Assembly (NCBI GenBank): GCA_023475165.1
Contig: JAMCWA010000070.1
Location: forward strand, 1-64,000
DNA: 64,000 nt
From: Bacillota bacterium
Lineage (GTDB): Bacteria > Bacillota > Sulfobacillia > JAMCWA01
Direction: 5' to 3'
A program made the position numbers and the translations under genes. Positions within the stretch are counted from its first letter, which is position 1, and each line of letters begins with the position of its first letter. Shown piece after piece: positions 27,183-35,259 of this stretch. The notes under the pieces were generated by a model. It saw nothing but the letters and a program-made list of their open reading frames with translations, had not been told where the DNA came from and searched no databases.

Positions 27183-28001
27183 TTACATATCTAGACCACC
27201 ATCGACGTGGAGGACGTGTCCGTTAACATAGTCGGAAAGGGGCGACACCAGGAAAAGGATACCACCGGCCGCCTCCTCGGGTTCAGCCGCCCTCCCCAAG
27301 GGGATGGAAGCCAAGAAAGCCTGGCGCACATCGCGGGGTATCCCTAAGGGTAGTCCCCTGGATTCAAAGACCTCCCCTTCCTCCTTTTCGCGGGTTAACC
27401 GTGTGTTCACGAAGCCAAAGGCTACGGCATTGCAGTTGACGTTAAACCTTCCCCACTCCCGGGCAATGGTTTTGGTGAGTCCGATCAGGCCGGCCTTGGC
27501 TGAGGAATAGTTGGCCTGCCCGGCGTTCCCCATCGTCCCAGCCACGGAGACCACGTTGACGATTTTTCGGATCACCCGCCTGCCCTCGGCGATTTCCGCC
27601 TTGGCCGCCTCGCGCAGATAAGGGCTGGCGGCCCGGATAAGGCGGAAAGACGCCGTGAGATGAACAGCAAGCATGGCCAACCACTGCTCGTCGGTCATCT
27701 TGTGGATCATTCCGTCCCAGGTGTATCCGGCATTGTTCACCAGTATCTCCAGACCCCCAAAATTGTCGACCGCGGTTTGAACCAATTTTTCCGGGAAGCC
27801 GGGAGCAGTAACGTCTCCGGCACAAGCAACAGCCCGACCTCCTGCGGCGGCGACGGCTTTGGCAGCTTCTTGGGCAATCTCCGAATCGAGGTCGTTGATG
27901 ACGATGAAGGCTCCTTCCCTGGCCATAAGCATGGCGGCTGCCCGGCCAATACCCCTACCGGAACCAGTGATGATGGCCCTTTTGCCTTCAAGAAGTCCCA
28001 T
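27183..28001 (-). CDS. Short-chain dehydrogenase/reductase (3-hydroxyacyl-CoA or 3-oxoacyl reductase type)
   Basis: 272 aa, GGAGGGTGAACC before ATG. Rossmann motif GSGRGIGRAAA, the NNAG strand, Ser in VVSVAGTMG and the YSSAK catalytic pair are all present, with C-terminal HVDGGLDM. In this operon it most likely oxidises the 3-hydroxyacyl-CoA made by the MaoC hydratase, using NAD(P). FabG-like enzymes of this kind often pair with MaoC proteins, which make the (R)-3-hydroxy isomer. An insertion around VRQAFLASIPLGRAAEP is ordinary for the family. Confidence 0.9.
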   Translation of the reverse strand: MGLLEGKRAIITGSGRGIGRAAAMLMAREGAFIVINDLDSEIAQEAAKAVAAAGGRAVACAGDVTAPGFPEKLVQTAVDNFGGLEILVNNAGYTWDGMIHKMTDEQWLAMLAVHLTASFRLIRAASPYLREAAKAEIAEGRRVIRKIVNVVSVAGTMGNAGQANYSSAKAGLIGLTKTIAREWGRFNVNCNAVAFGFVNTRLTREKEEGEVFESRGLPLGIPRDVRQAFLASIPLGRAAEPEEAAGGILFLVSPLSDYVNGHVLHVDGGLDM

Positions 28002-28111
28002 GGTTCACCCTCCTCTTCCCCAAAATCCGCTCAGGCCACTACCCCGTGGCAAGGAGGCGAGCAGGGGTTGCTCTGGTTCCAAAAAGCTCACAATACCTGA
28101 CAAGCGTCGGT

Positions 28112-28195
28112 TTTGTGCAGCCGGCCTCCCCTGTAACCAGGCTTGCGCTCCCTTCCCATTGGATTTGCCTGCCCCTGACGGGACAAGCTTCCCGA
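28112..28195. repeat. Dispersed intergenic repeat, copy 1
   Basis: About 80 bases resemble 50155-50245: CCTCCCCTG, GGCTT-GCGCTC, then GATTTGCCTGC and AAGCTT in the same order and spacing. Both copies lie between genes. Confidence 0.55.
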
Positions 28196-28213
28196 CTGAC
28201 CGATCCATCCTCC

Positions 28214-28633
28214 CTAATCGATGATTGCTTCAAACCTCCCCTCCAGTTTGATTTCGCCCTTTTGATCCCGGGCCCAAAAGCCGGCGGTAATGAACCCTTT
28301 TCCATCTTGAAAACCCTTGGTCAGCACCTTCCCGGCGATAGTGATCACATCCCCGGGCCTCGTCATGGAAAGGAAACGGGCACTGAGTTTCTTCAAGTTC
28401 TTGTTGGGCACCCACCTGGTTACCGCCTGAGCGGCGAAGCCCATGACCAGCATACCGTGGGCTATTACTCCCCCCAGACCGGCTTTTTTGGCTACGGCAT
28501 CGACAGTATGGATTGGGTTGAAATCTCCGGAAGCGCCAGCGTACCTGACCAATTGGACTTCGGTCACCGGCTCTTTCTCAAGCGGGGGTAGTTCATCGCC
28601 AGGTTCAAGACCCATCAAGTTAACGTAACCCAT
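28214..28633 (-). CDS. MaoC-like enoyl-CoA hydratase, catalytic half
   Basis: 139 aa, AAAAGGGGGG before ATG. The hotdog-fold hydratase motif is present: YAGASGDFNPIHTVDAVAKK gives the catalytic Asp and His (D and H of GDFNPIH), followed by VIAHGMLVMG. It should add water to an enoyl-CoA. The gene upstream encodes a MaoC N-terminal-type protein that lacks this His, so the two probably form a heterodimer like mycobacterial HadAB. The 205-base spacer between them is G-rich and repetitive, which is unusual for such a pair. Confidence 0.9.
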   Translation of the reverse strand: MGYVNLMGLEPGDELPPLEKEPVTEVQLVRYAGASGDFNPIHTVDAVAKKAGLGGVIAHGMLVMGFAAQAVTRWVPNKNLKKLSARFLSMTRPGDVITIAGKVLTKGFQDGKGFITAGFWARDQKGEIKLEGRFEAIID

Positions 28634-28659
28634 CAGCTGAGTCCCCCCTTTTCCTGTAG

Positions 28660-28850
28660 TCCTGTTTAGTCAGGAGTAACCCACCCTTCCCCGTGGGCCG
28701 GGGTAATCAGGAGCAGTCCCCCCCGCCCCCGAGCAAGGTACCTGGCTCAACGACGACGAGCCCCCTTCCCCGCAGGCCGGTGCAATCAGGAGTAGTCCCC
28801 CTTCCCCGTGGGCCCCCCTTCCCTGTAGGTTTTTGCCCTCAGGGGTAGTC
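28660..28850 (-). repeat. Imperfect repeats built from the 3' end of the upstream hydratase gene
   Basis: The stop-codon end of the upstream gene, GACTACCCCTGA, is echoed downstream as GACTACTCCTGA, GACTGCTCCTGA and GTTACTCCTGA. Two of the echoes are followed by CCGGCC-type bases and then CGGGGAAGGG. The repeats fill the gap between the two hydratase subunit genes. Confidence 0.65.
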
Positions 28851-29297
28851 CCGGGCCACCAGGACATTTATGCTCTTCAGGACCTTTTCCTGGCGCTGGT
28901 TAGTGTATTCTGTTTCCAACCGCACCAAAGTGAAGGTCCCGCTTTTCCCTTCCTTTTGCGTAACCTTCGCCACTCTGACCCGGGCCCTGATCTGGTCGCC
29001 GGGGTTGATCTCCCCCAGGTATTCAAACTCCTGTTCTCCATGAAGGAGGCGTAAAGGATCGAGCTCAAGCCAACGGCATAGCCCGAGAAACCCGGGCCCG
29101 CCCCACATGTCAATGGCTATACCAAAGGTGGGCGGGGCGATTATATCTTTGTAACCTTCTCTCTTGGCGTACTCCCCGTCGCGATAAAGGGGGTTATCGT
29201 CCCCTATCGCCGCGGCGAACTCCCTTATTTTGCCTTTTTCTACAGTGAAAGTGTACTCGGGCAATTCCAGACCTTCCTTATCAAGAACGCTGCCCAA
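28839..29297 (-). CDS. MaoC N-terminal-type dehydratase subunit (FAS1-like)
   Basis: 152 aa from TTG 29297 with AAGGAGG 8 bases upstream. Hotdog fold: FAAAIGDDNPLYRDGEYAKREGY has the Asp but not the His of the hydratase motif, and IIAPPTFGIAIDMWGG follows. Such proteins form the non-catalytic half of heterodimeric (R)-hydratases and bind acyl chains. LLHGEQEFEYLGEINPGDQI is the second family hallmark. It is encoded just before the catalytic half, supporting a complex. Confidence 0.87.
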   Translation of the reverse strand: MGSVLDKEGLELPEYTFTVEKGKIREFAAAIGDDNPLYRDGEYAKREGYKDIIAPPTFGIAIDMWGGPGFLGLCRWLELDPLRLLHGEQEFEYLGEINPGDQIRARVRVAKVTQKEGKSGTFTLVRLETEYTNQRQEKVLKSINVLVARDYP

Positions 29298-29606
29298 GGC
29301 CAGACCTCCTTTCGGCGGGTGTCGACGGAACTAGACTAAAGATGCTTGGATATGGCAGAGGACGGAGCGCCAACGATTTCACCGGCCAGAAAGACCTGCT
29401 TGGGCCTGGAGAGGTTTGACGCCGAGCGACACAGACCTGCTTCAGAAGTCAACAATCCCTCCTGAGGCCGGCCCACGCCGGGGCGTCACCGACAACGTCA
29501 CTCGTTGGCACGCCCTAAAGCCGCCGCCCCTTTTCTTTTAGAGGGGGCTGAAGTCGTTTACTACGGCGCGCCATTGCGACATGGTAGCAGTAACGAAGGA
29601 ACACCC
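29298..29606. other. Gap with no gene
   Basis: 309 bases between the thiolase stop and the hydratase start. No recognisable open frame, promoter or terminator on the operon strand was found. Confidence 0.4.
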
Positions 29607-30809
29607 TCACTCTTCATTGCCCAGGATGGCTACCGCCGCCACGCTGAAGGCCGGGAAGCCACCCAAGTTGTGCGTCAAACCCAATTTGGGATTTTTGACC
29701 TGGCGTGGACCGGCCTGGCCCTGTAATTGCTTATACACCTCGTAGAGCATCCTTAAGCCCGAGGCACCAATGGGGTGGCCAAAACATTTCAACCCGCCAT
29801 CGGTTTGACAGGGAATGCCTCCATCCAGATCAAAGAACCCTTCTTCTACATCGCGGCTGGCTTGACCCCGTGGTGATATCTGCAGGTCTTCATAAGTCAC
29901 GAGTTCGGTTATAGAAAAACAATCATGCACCTCCATCAGGCTGATCTCAGAGCGAGGGTTCTTAATTCCGGCTTCGGCGTAGGCTTTGGCCGCGGCCCGG
30001 AAGGTCGTTTCAACATGGGTTCCGTCCCAGCGGGTATAGATGAGCTCCTCGCCAGGGCTGGCGGCTACTTGCAGGGCTTTGACGTAAACGGGGTCTCTTC
30101 TCAGCTTTTTCGCGATCTCCGGACGGGTGATAATGGCCGCGGCAGCGCCGTCACTCACGCCGGAACAGTCATATAACCCCAGCGGCCAGGCGATCATGGG
30201 GGCTTTCAAGGCTTGCTCAACGGTGATCTCCTGTCGCAGGTGAGCCTTTGGGTTGAGGGTGGCGTTGTGATGGCTTTTGACGGAGATCCTGGCCAGAGTC
30301 CGGCGACCGGCTTCCGGGTCGATCCCGTACTTGGCAAAATAACTGGTGGCCATCATGGCAAAAGCGCCGGGGGCCGTAATGCTGGGGAAAATGAGCCTGT
30401 TGCGGGTTCCCATGACCGTACCGAACTCCGGCAATCCACCATAACCGGTGTCCTTAAGTTTCTCCACCCCCAGAGCCAGGACGATGTCATAGGCGCCCGA
30501 GGCCACGGCATAGCAGGCCCCCCGGAAGGCCTCCGTACCGGTAGCGCAGAAGTTCTCCGTGCGGGTAACGGGAATATAGGGGAGTTTAAGGGTGCTGGCC
30601 AGGGGAATCCCGCTCTTCCCAACGTTCACCTCGTCAAAGCAGGTTCCCAGCCAGGCGGCCTGGATGTCCTTTTTCTCCAAACCGGCGTCGGCCAAGGCTT
30701 CACCAAAGGCCTCGACCATCAAGTCTTCCGCACCCTTCTCCCACATCTCCCCGAACTGGGTACAACCCATACCGACAATGGCCACCTTATTTTTGATTCC
30801 CTCAGGCAT
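29607..30809 (-). CDS. Thiolase of the SCP-x/acetyl-CoA acetyltransferase-like type
   Basis: 400 aa from ATG 30809, GGAGG 8 bases upstream. The nucleophilic cysteine is in ENFCATGTEAFRGA (about residue 90) and the GHP motif in KCFGHPIGASG. The C-terminal segment reads THNLGG instead of the classical CxG, as in the SCP2-thiolase branch. It should release acetyl-CoA or propionyl-CoA from a 3-ketoacyl-CoA. Its start overlaps the end of the HMG-CoA-synthase-like/DUF35 gene by 8 bases, which suggests a stable complex, as known for thiolase-DUF35 assemblies. Confidence 0.9.
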   Translation of the reverse strand: MPEGIKNKVAIVGMGCTQFGEMWEKGAEDLMVEAFGEALADAGLEKKDIQAAWLGTCFDEVNVGKSGIPLASTLKLPYIPVTRTENFCATGTEAFRGACYAVASGAYDIVLALGVEKLKDTGYGGLPEFGTVMGTRNRLIFPSITAPGAFAMMATSYFAKYGIDPEAGRRTLARISVKSHHNATLNPKAHLRQEITVEQALKAPMIAWPLGLYDCSGVSDGAAAAIITRPEIAKKLRRDPVYVKALQVAASPGEELIYTRWDGTHVETTFRAAAKAYAEAGIKNPRSEISLMEVHDCFSITELVTYEDLQISPRGQASRDVEEGFFDLDGGIPCQTDGGLKCFGHPIGASGLRMLYEVYKQLQGQAGPRQVKNPKLGLTHNLGGFPAFSVAAVAILGNEE

Positions 30810-32280
30810 TACCACCGCCTCCTTCAGCCAAGAGCGGGGTGGCCTTCCAAAAGTATCCCGAGACTCCTCTAGCCTGGTCCAGATACTTTCGCCGAAAGGT
30901 CATCGTTACCGGAAGACCAACCCGAATATCCGGCAAAGAACAATCAGCCACGTCGAACCAGAAGCGCCCCCCTCCATCAAAATCGACTAGGGCGTAGATG
31001 GCGGGCGGATCGGGGCTGAAGGCCAGGTAGTCAGCCGTATAAGTGAACACCCGTCCCGTCCTTTCGGCAAAACTATAGGGTTCCATTTCGTCAACCGCCC
31101 CGCAATCGGGATTCACACAAACCCGCTGCGCCGGGTATTGCGGAGTGCCACAGCGGCGGCAACGCGATCCCTCCAGACCTAGAACCACCTTCCGATCGCG
31201 CCAGAGGGCAGAAAGGGAAGTGGCGGCGATCTCTTCGCCACGGATCCCCGTTTCGATGGGAAGAATCCGTTGAAAAGAGGCGTATTTCTCATAACTCGCC
31301 AGCTCCCGCTTACGGTTCAGATAATAGGCGACGCCGTGGAGACGTCTCCTCGCCCGAAACCCCTTAATCTCGTCGGTGACCTGCAGGATGAGGGCATCAT
31401 AGCCGTTGCCGTAGCCCACCAGCAGGATCCGGTCTTTGGGCTGGGCCTCTTCCAGGGCGGTAGCCAACATCAGGAGGGGGTGAGGCGTGCCGGTTTCCCC
31501 GATAGAGAAGACCAGGCTATCCTGAATCTGCTCCGGCACCGCCCCGATTTTCCGGGCAATGGAAGACCGGACGTTTTCGTAAGGGCAGGGAAAGATGATC
31601 TTAGCAAAATCCTCGATTTTAAGGTGGTACTTTTCCAGGAGGGCCTTAATGGCCACCGGGATATGTTTGGCGTAGCCTTGATCCCGGATCCATCTTTCTT
31701 CCCAGGCCCGGTCAAAGACCTCCCCCGCCAGCCGCCGGTGATCGGCGAAATCGATGGACACGGAATAAGAGCCTTCCAGGGTGGCCAGCACACCTTTATC
31801 CCCTATTAATAAGGAAGCTCCCGCATCGCCAAAGATCTGTTCCTGCACGCTGCCGGCCTTCCCCAGACGACAGTCGGCGGCGGCCACCAGCACGCGCCCC
31901 CCCTCTTGCCCTACTTTTTCCGCGGCGGCCAGGAGGGCGCTGGTACCGGCTTTTAGCGATCCGGTGAAATCGGCGGTGCGGAGATTTTCCCGGAGACAAA
32001 GAGCCGTCGCCGCAACCGAAGAATTCTGCCTTTCCGCGTAGGGAAAAGTGGTGGAAGCCAGGTAAAGGGCGTCCACTGCATCCCGCTCCTGGCCTTCTAA
32101 ACAATTTCTGGCCGCATTGACCGCCAAAGAGAGGCTATCTTCATCGTAGGAAGCCACCGCCTTTTCCCCGCGCGTCCAGGCCCCCGTGGACATATTCAGC
32201 CAGCCTATGGCCGAGAACACCGCCCGGCGGTTCAAGCGGTTCCACGGGATATAGACACCGTACGACGTTATACCGACCAT
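30802..32280 (-). CDS. HMG-CoA-synthase-like protein fused to a DUF35 Zn-ribbon/OB domain, active-site residues missing
   Basis: 492 aa. Residues 1-345 match the HMG-CoA synthase/thiolase fold (MVGITSYGVYIPWNRLNRR, GDAGASLLIG, LLVGYGNGYDALILQ). Aligned by motif with archaeal HMG-CoA synthases, the catalytic Cys of ACKAGT is Leu (L109 in SLKAGT), the Glu is Thr (about T77) and the His of FHQPN is Pro (P231 in FPCPY). Residues 370-490 are a DUF35 domain with four Zn-ribbon cysteines (C374, C377, C388, C393) and an OB fold (GRVFTYTADYLAFSPDPP). Archaeal thiolase-HMGCS-DUF35 complexes channel acetoacetyl-CoA; here the fused partner is probably a scaffold or substrate-binding subunit for the overlapping thiolase. 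First gene of the operon. Confidence 0.85.
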   Translation of the reverse strand: MVGITSYGVYIPWNRLNRRAVFSAIGWLNMSTGAWTRGEKAVASYDEDSLSLAVNAARNCLEGQERDAVDALYLASTTFPYAERQNSSVAATALCLRENLRTADFTGSLKAGTSALLAAAEKVGQEGGRVLVAAADCRLGKAGSVQEQIFGDAGASLLIGDKGVLATLEGSYSVSIDFADHRRLAGEVFDRAWEERWIRDQGYAKHIPVAIKALLEKYHLKIEDFAKIIFPCPYENVRSSIARKIGAVPEQIQDSLVFSIGETGTPHPLLMLATALEEAQPKDRILLVGYGNGYDALILQVTDEIKGFRARRRLHGVAYYLNRKRELASYEKYASFQRILPIETGIRGEEIAATSLSALWRDRKVVLGLEGSRCRRCGTPQYPAQRVCVNPDCGAVDEMEPYSFAERTGRVFTYTADYLAFSPDPPAIYALVDFDGGGRFWFDVADCSLPDIRVGLPVTMTFRRKYLDQARGVSGYFWKATPLLAEGGGGNA

Positions 32281-32477
32281 TTTGAGATCAGTCCTCCGGC
32301 CGCAAGAATACTTGTCCTGGGTCAGTTAATTCTATTCAAAAGAACCCGGCAGAAGTACAGATATGGGCGTCAAACTGTCACACCCGGCCTAATTTTTCGG
32401 TTTATTAGGATAGTCTTATTAAGATAGACCCACTAGAGGGCCCCTTAGAGGATCCAGTCTTTACGTGTTTAGACTAG

Positions 32478-32494
32478 TGCAACAATTATGCCAG
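32478..32494 (-). promoter_or_regulatory. Sigma-54 (-24/-12) promoter of the acyl-CoA operon
   Basis: The minus strand reads CTGGCATAATTGTTGCA. It has the GG and GC dinucleotides exactly 10 bases apart and fits the YTGGCAC-N5-TTGCW consensus at all but one key base. It lies about 200 bases before the first operon gene, and a sigma-54 activator is encoded next door. Confidence 0.85.
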
Positions 32495-32563
32495 CCTTTC
32501 TGGCCTTGCTCCCTCTCTGAACCCCTTAAAGGGACTGGCGTGCCGCCGGACGGCAATTACCCA

Positions 32564-32593
32564 AAATAAAAAAGTGTCCCGAAAAGAGGACAC
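32564..32593 (-). terminator. Terminator downstream of the sigma-54 activator gene
   Basis: On the minus strand GTGTCC and GGACAC form a stem around an 8-base loop, followed by TTTTTTATTTT. It separates the activator transcript from the operon promoter. Confidence 0.8.
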
Positions 32594-32634
32594 CGGTGTC
32601 TTTAAAGGCGGACATTCCTCGCTTAGCGCCTTCG

Positions 32635-32662
32635 GTTACGAGAGTGCTTATCGTCTCGTAAC
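32635..32662. promoter_or_regulatory. Inverted repeat, candidate enhancer site of the sigma-54 activator
   Basis: GTTACGAGA and TCTCGTAAC are perfect 9-bp arms with a 10-base spacer, centred about 160 bases upstream of the -24 element, the usual distance for an activator-binding enhancer. Confidence 0.55.
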
Positions 32663-32986
32663 GGGGAGCCGAAGTACTGGCCGCAGCTGGGAGAATCAGG
32701 AGGATAAAGCATATAAGTATTTGACGAGCCATGGGGCCACTGGCCATGCACTAGCCAGAAGCTCAGGGGTGAACCAGAATCACCGTCTTCACGGACACTC
32801 CTTCTTTTTAGGCTTTAGCTGGCCTGAGGGGACCGGCTGGACTGGGGGAACACTTCTGGCTAAGGTTCCGCCGCCGCAGGAGGCGGCCAAGAAATCTATC
32901 GACCGCTCGTCTCACTCCGAGGCGTCGAGCACCCTGATCGAGAAGGGCGATAAAGTGTCCCCCTACTGCGTCTCAACTAAATCTCT

Positions 32987-34450
32987 CTACGTCTCCCCTC
33001 TCCCCCCTGGTATCCCCAATCTTTTCATCTTCTCATATAAGTGGGAACGGCTGAGGTTAAGCAAGCGGGCCGCTTCGCTCTTGTTCCCGTTGGTCCTGGC
33101 CAGGGCTGACAAGATTAGTTCCCTTTCCCGTAAACCCATTTCGAAGCGGAATGTGTTCTCTGGCGCCGTCGTTCCGGAGTAAGTGGCTGCCTTCAGAAGA
33201 TAGGGCGGGAGGTGTTCCACCCTGATCAAGCCCCGACGAACATAGTTCAAGGCCCTTTCGATGACATTCTCCAGCTCCCGGACGTTCCCCGGCCAGTGAT
33301 GCCCCTTAAGGGCCATTAATGCTTCCTGGGAAATACCTCTGACGTGAGTATCAAGGACCTGATTATATTTTTCAATAAAATTCAGCACCAGGGGTTCGAT
33401 GTCTTCCAGGCGTTCCCGCAGCGGGGGCAGGTGGAGGTTGATGACGTTCAGCCGGTAGTAGAGATCCTTCCGGAAGAGACCTTCCTCCACCGCTTTCCCC
33501 AAATCCTGGTTGGTGGCAGCGATTATCCTGATATCGACCTTGATCGTCTCCAAACTGCCAACGCGCTCGAATTCCTTTTCTTCCAGGACACGGAGGAGTT
33601 TCGCCTGAAGCAAGGGAGACATGTCCCCGATCTCATCCAAAAAGACGGTACCCTGATGGGCCTTCTCCAAGCGACCCGGTTTTCCGGTGCGTAGGGCATC
33701 GGTAAAGGCCCCGGGGGCATAGCCAAAAAGCTCTGCTTCCAGGAGCTGCTCGGGGATAGCCGAACAGTTGATCTTAATGAATTTGTGACCCCTTCTGGGG
33801 CTGCTCTCATGGATGGCCGAAGCGACGAGCCCCTTTCCTGTTCCGCTCTCGCCGGTGATCAGGACCGTGGACCCTCCCCTGGCCACCTGGACGATTTCCT
33901 CTTTTATCCGTTTCATCAGCGGATTGACCGTTATGATATCGTCTATCCCACCATTATTTACGCTATTGATTCTGGCCACCCTTTCGGGTTCTTCAACATT
34001 CGCCATCCCGTCCTGCACGGAATAAAGAAAAGCCTGCAGTTGCGTGGCCAGGGCATCCAGCCTTCTGATGAGAGCCATAACCATGTTGCTCTTGGTCAAG
34101 AGCCCAACCACCCGTCCCTTGGCATCGAGAACGGGGGCCGTCCCTACTGGGCTTTTCTTCACCATTTCAATCAGGGTCTCAAATGGGAGATTGGCCGGTA
34201 GGGTAAAGACGTCCTTGAGAAGATATGGGTCAATCGGATCTTGGAGATGGGCACCCCTCAAAAGAGCATCATAGAGGCAAGACCTGGTCAAAGCGCTGAG
34301 GAGTTTTTCTTCTTCATCAACGACGGGGATAAAGTCGACCTTATTATGCCTGAAAATGCTGACCGCCTGGCCTAGCGTATCGCCGTAACGGAGGGGGGTA
34401 AAGCGGGTTTCGAGCAGCTCTTGCAAAAGCGGTCCGCGACGTAGAGACAT
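32987..34450 (-). CDS. Sigma-54-dependent activator with paired CBS domains
   Basis: 487 aa from ATG 34450 after AAGGGGGGACG. Residues about 10-130 are two CBS domains (FIPVVDEEEKLLSALTRS, TAPVLDAKGRVVGLLTKS), which often bind adenine nucleotides or CoA-like ligands. The AAA+ domain (165-400) has Walker A GESGTGKG (200-207) and Walker B VFLDEIG (269-275). The GAFTGA loop that touches sigma-54 reads GAFTDA (247-252). A Fis-type helix-turn-helix ends the protein (NGNKSEAARLLNLSRSHLYEKMKRLGI). It almost certainly controls the acyl-CoA operon from the -24/-12 promoter about 500 bases downstream, perhaps sensing energy state or acyl-CoA. Confidence 0.92.
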   Translation of the reverse strand: MSLRRGPLLQELLETRFTPLRYGDTLGQAVSIFRHNKVDFIPVVDEEEKLLSALTRSCLYDALLRGAHLQDPIDPYLLKDVFTLPANLPFETLIEMVKKSPVGTAPVLDAKGRVVGLLTKSNMVMALIRRLDALATQLQAFLYSVQDGMANVEEPERVARINSVNNGGIDDIITVNPLMKRIKEEIVQVARGGSTVLITGESGTGKGLVASAIHESSPRRGHKFIKINCSAIPEQLLEAELFGYAPGAFTDALRTGKPGRLEKAHQGTVFLDEIGDMSPLLQAKLLRVLEEKEFERVGSLETIKVDIRIIAATNQDLGKAVEEGLFRKDLYYRLNVINLHLPPLRERLEDIEPLVLNFIEKYNQVLDTHVRGISQEALMALKGHHWPGNVRELENVIERALNYVRRGLIRVEHLPPYLLKAATYSGTTAPENTFRFEMGLRERELILSALARTNGNKSEAARLLNLSRSHLYEKMKRLGIPGGRGET

Positions 34451-35037
34451 AAAACGTCCCCCCTTGGAGGCGCCTGTTCTTCCAGTGGGTGAGTAAAAAG
34501 GACAATAGGAAAAAGCCATTCCTTGGAATCGAACGGGACTTTTGCTATTCCCGCAGCCCATTTGGCAAAAAGCAGCTCGTGTCTTTGGTTTTGGCGCGTC
34601 GGCGACTCACAGCCAACCCAGCTCGAACCGTCCTTTCGCTTCCAGACATCTTTATACCCAAGGAAGGCACCTTCCCAGGCCTTAGTCTCGATCAGATACA
34701 CGCCAGGTGACCCGATCAATACGTGATCGATCTGGATAAATTCCTGCGGCTCGGGCTCAAGGACGACATCGTTGATAAGAATCCAGTCGCCGGGAAGCAT
34801 CAGCCAAAAACTCAAAGAGGCCCGAATCTCTCCGCCACGGCCAACCATACGGTCACGGCCCTGGAGTAACTCAAAATTCAAGCCAGCAACGGGCTTAAGC
34901 GCCCAAGCCAGCCATGACGGCAGCTCCTCATCTAACCTCTCTTGGAGGGCTTCCTTTTCTCGCGAAATTTTCTCTTGGATCTTTTGCCGAAAGAGCTCCT
35001 TGACGCTTTCACTCTGGTTTAGAATTCTGGCCGGCAA
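34372..35037 (-). CDS. NERD (nuclease-related) domain protein
   Basis: 221 aa from TTG 35037 with GGAGGGG about 11 bases upstream. Residues 60-175 match NERD: ILINDVVLEP, IDHVLIGSPGVYLIETKAWEG, then GYKDVWKRKDG and NQRHELLFAKW. The core D/E-x-K nuclease-like signature (IDHVLIG, ETKAW) is present. Family function is poorly known; members occur in DNA-processing or plasmid contexts. Its last 79 bases overlap the start of the sigma-54 activator in another frame, so one of the two ends or starts could be misplaced, or the genes are translationally coupled. Confidence 0.7.
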   Translation of the reverse strand: MPARILNQSESVKELFRQKIQEKISREKEALQERLDEELPSWLAWALKPVAGLNFELLQGRDRMVGRGGEIRASLSFWLMLPGDWILINDVVLEPEPQEFIQIDHVLIGSPGVYLIETKAWEGAFLGYKDVWKRKDGSSWVGCESPTRQNQRHELLFAKWAAGIAKVPFDSKEWLFPIVLFTHPLEEQAPPRGDVLCLYVADRFCKSCSKPALPPSVTAIR

Positions 35038-35259
35038 GGTCCTTCCGTCCCCTCCAAAGGCACTTAAATATTAAATTTTTCTATCAGCGCCAAAATGTAG
35101 GATGTGTTTCTCGATTTCTGAGAAACCTCCCTTCTGACTCCTTTCTCCCCATTCATGCTCTCCAACTCGATTCCTCGGCCTCGAAGGTAGTTGCCGAGCC
35201 ACCGTTAAAACTACAACGAGTCCGTCCACCGACACTGCGGGCACCGGCTGTCTGACAAA

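Larger units (their letters stand above)
32281..32986. other. Control region between activator gene and acyl-CoA operon
   Basis: 706 bases holding the sigma-54 promoter, a terminator, a 12-bp palindrome GACACCGGTGTC (32589-32600) and an inverted repeat, listed separately. The 320 bases nearest the activator stop show nothing convincing. Confidence 0.6.

Noticed and set aside
32526-32747. 73-codon minus-strand frame with a signal-like start (MARQILICFILLILPAAAS)
   Set aside because: The frame runs through the activator terminator and the candidate enhancer, and has no ribosome site at a suitable distance.
32574-33182. 202-codon plus-strand frame
   Set aside because: Largely antisense to the activator gene, low-complexity product, no family match.
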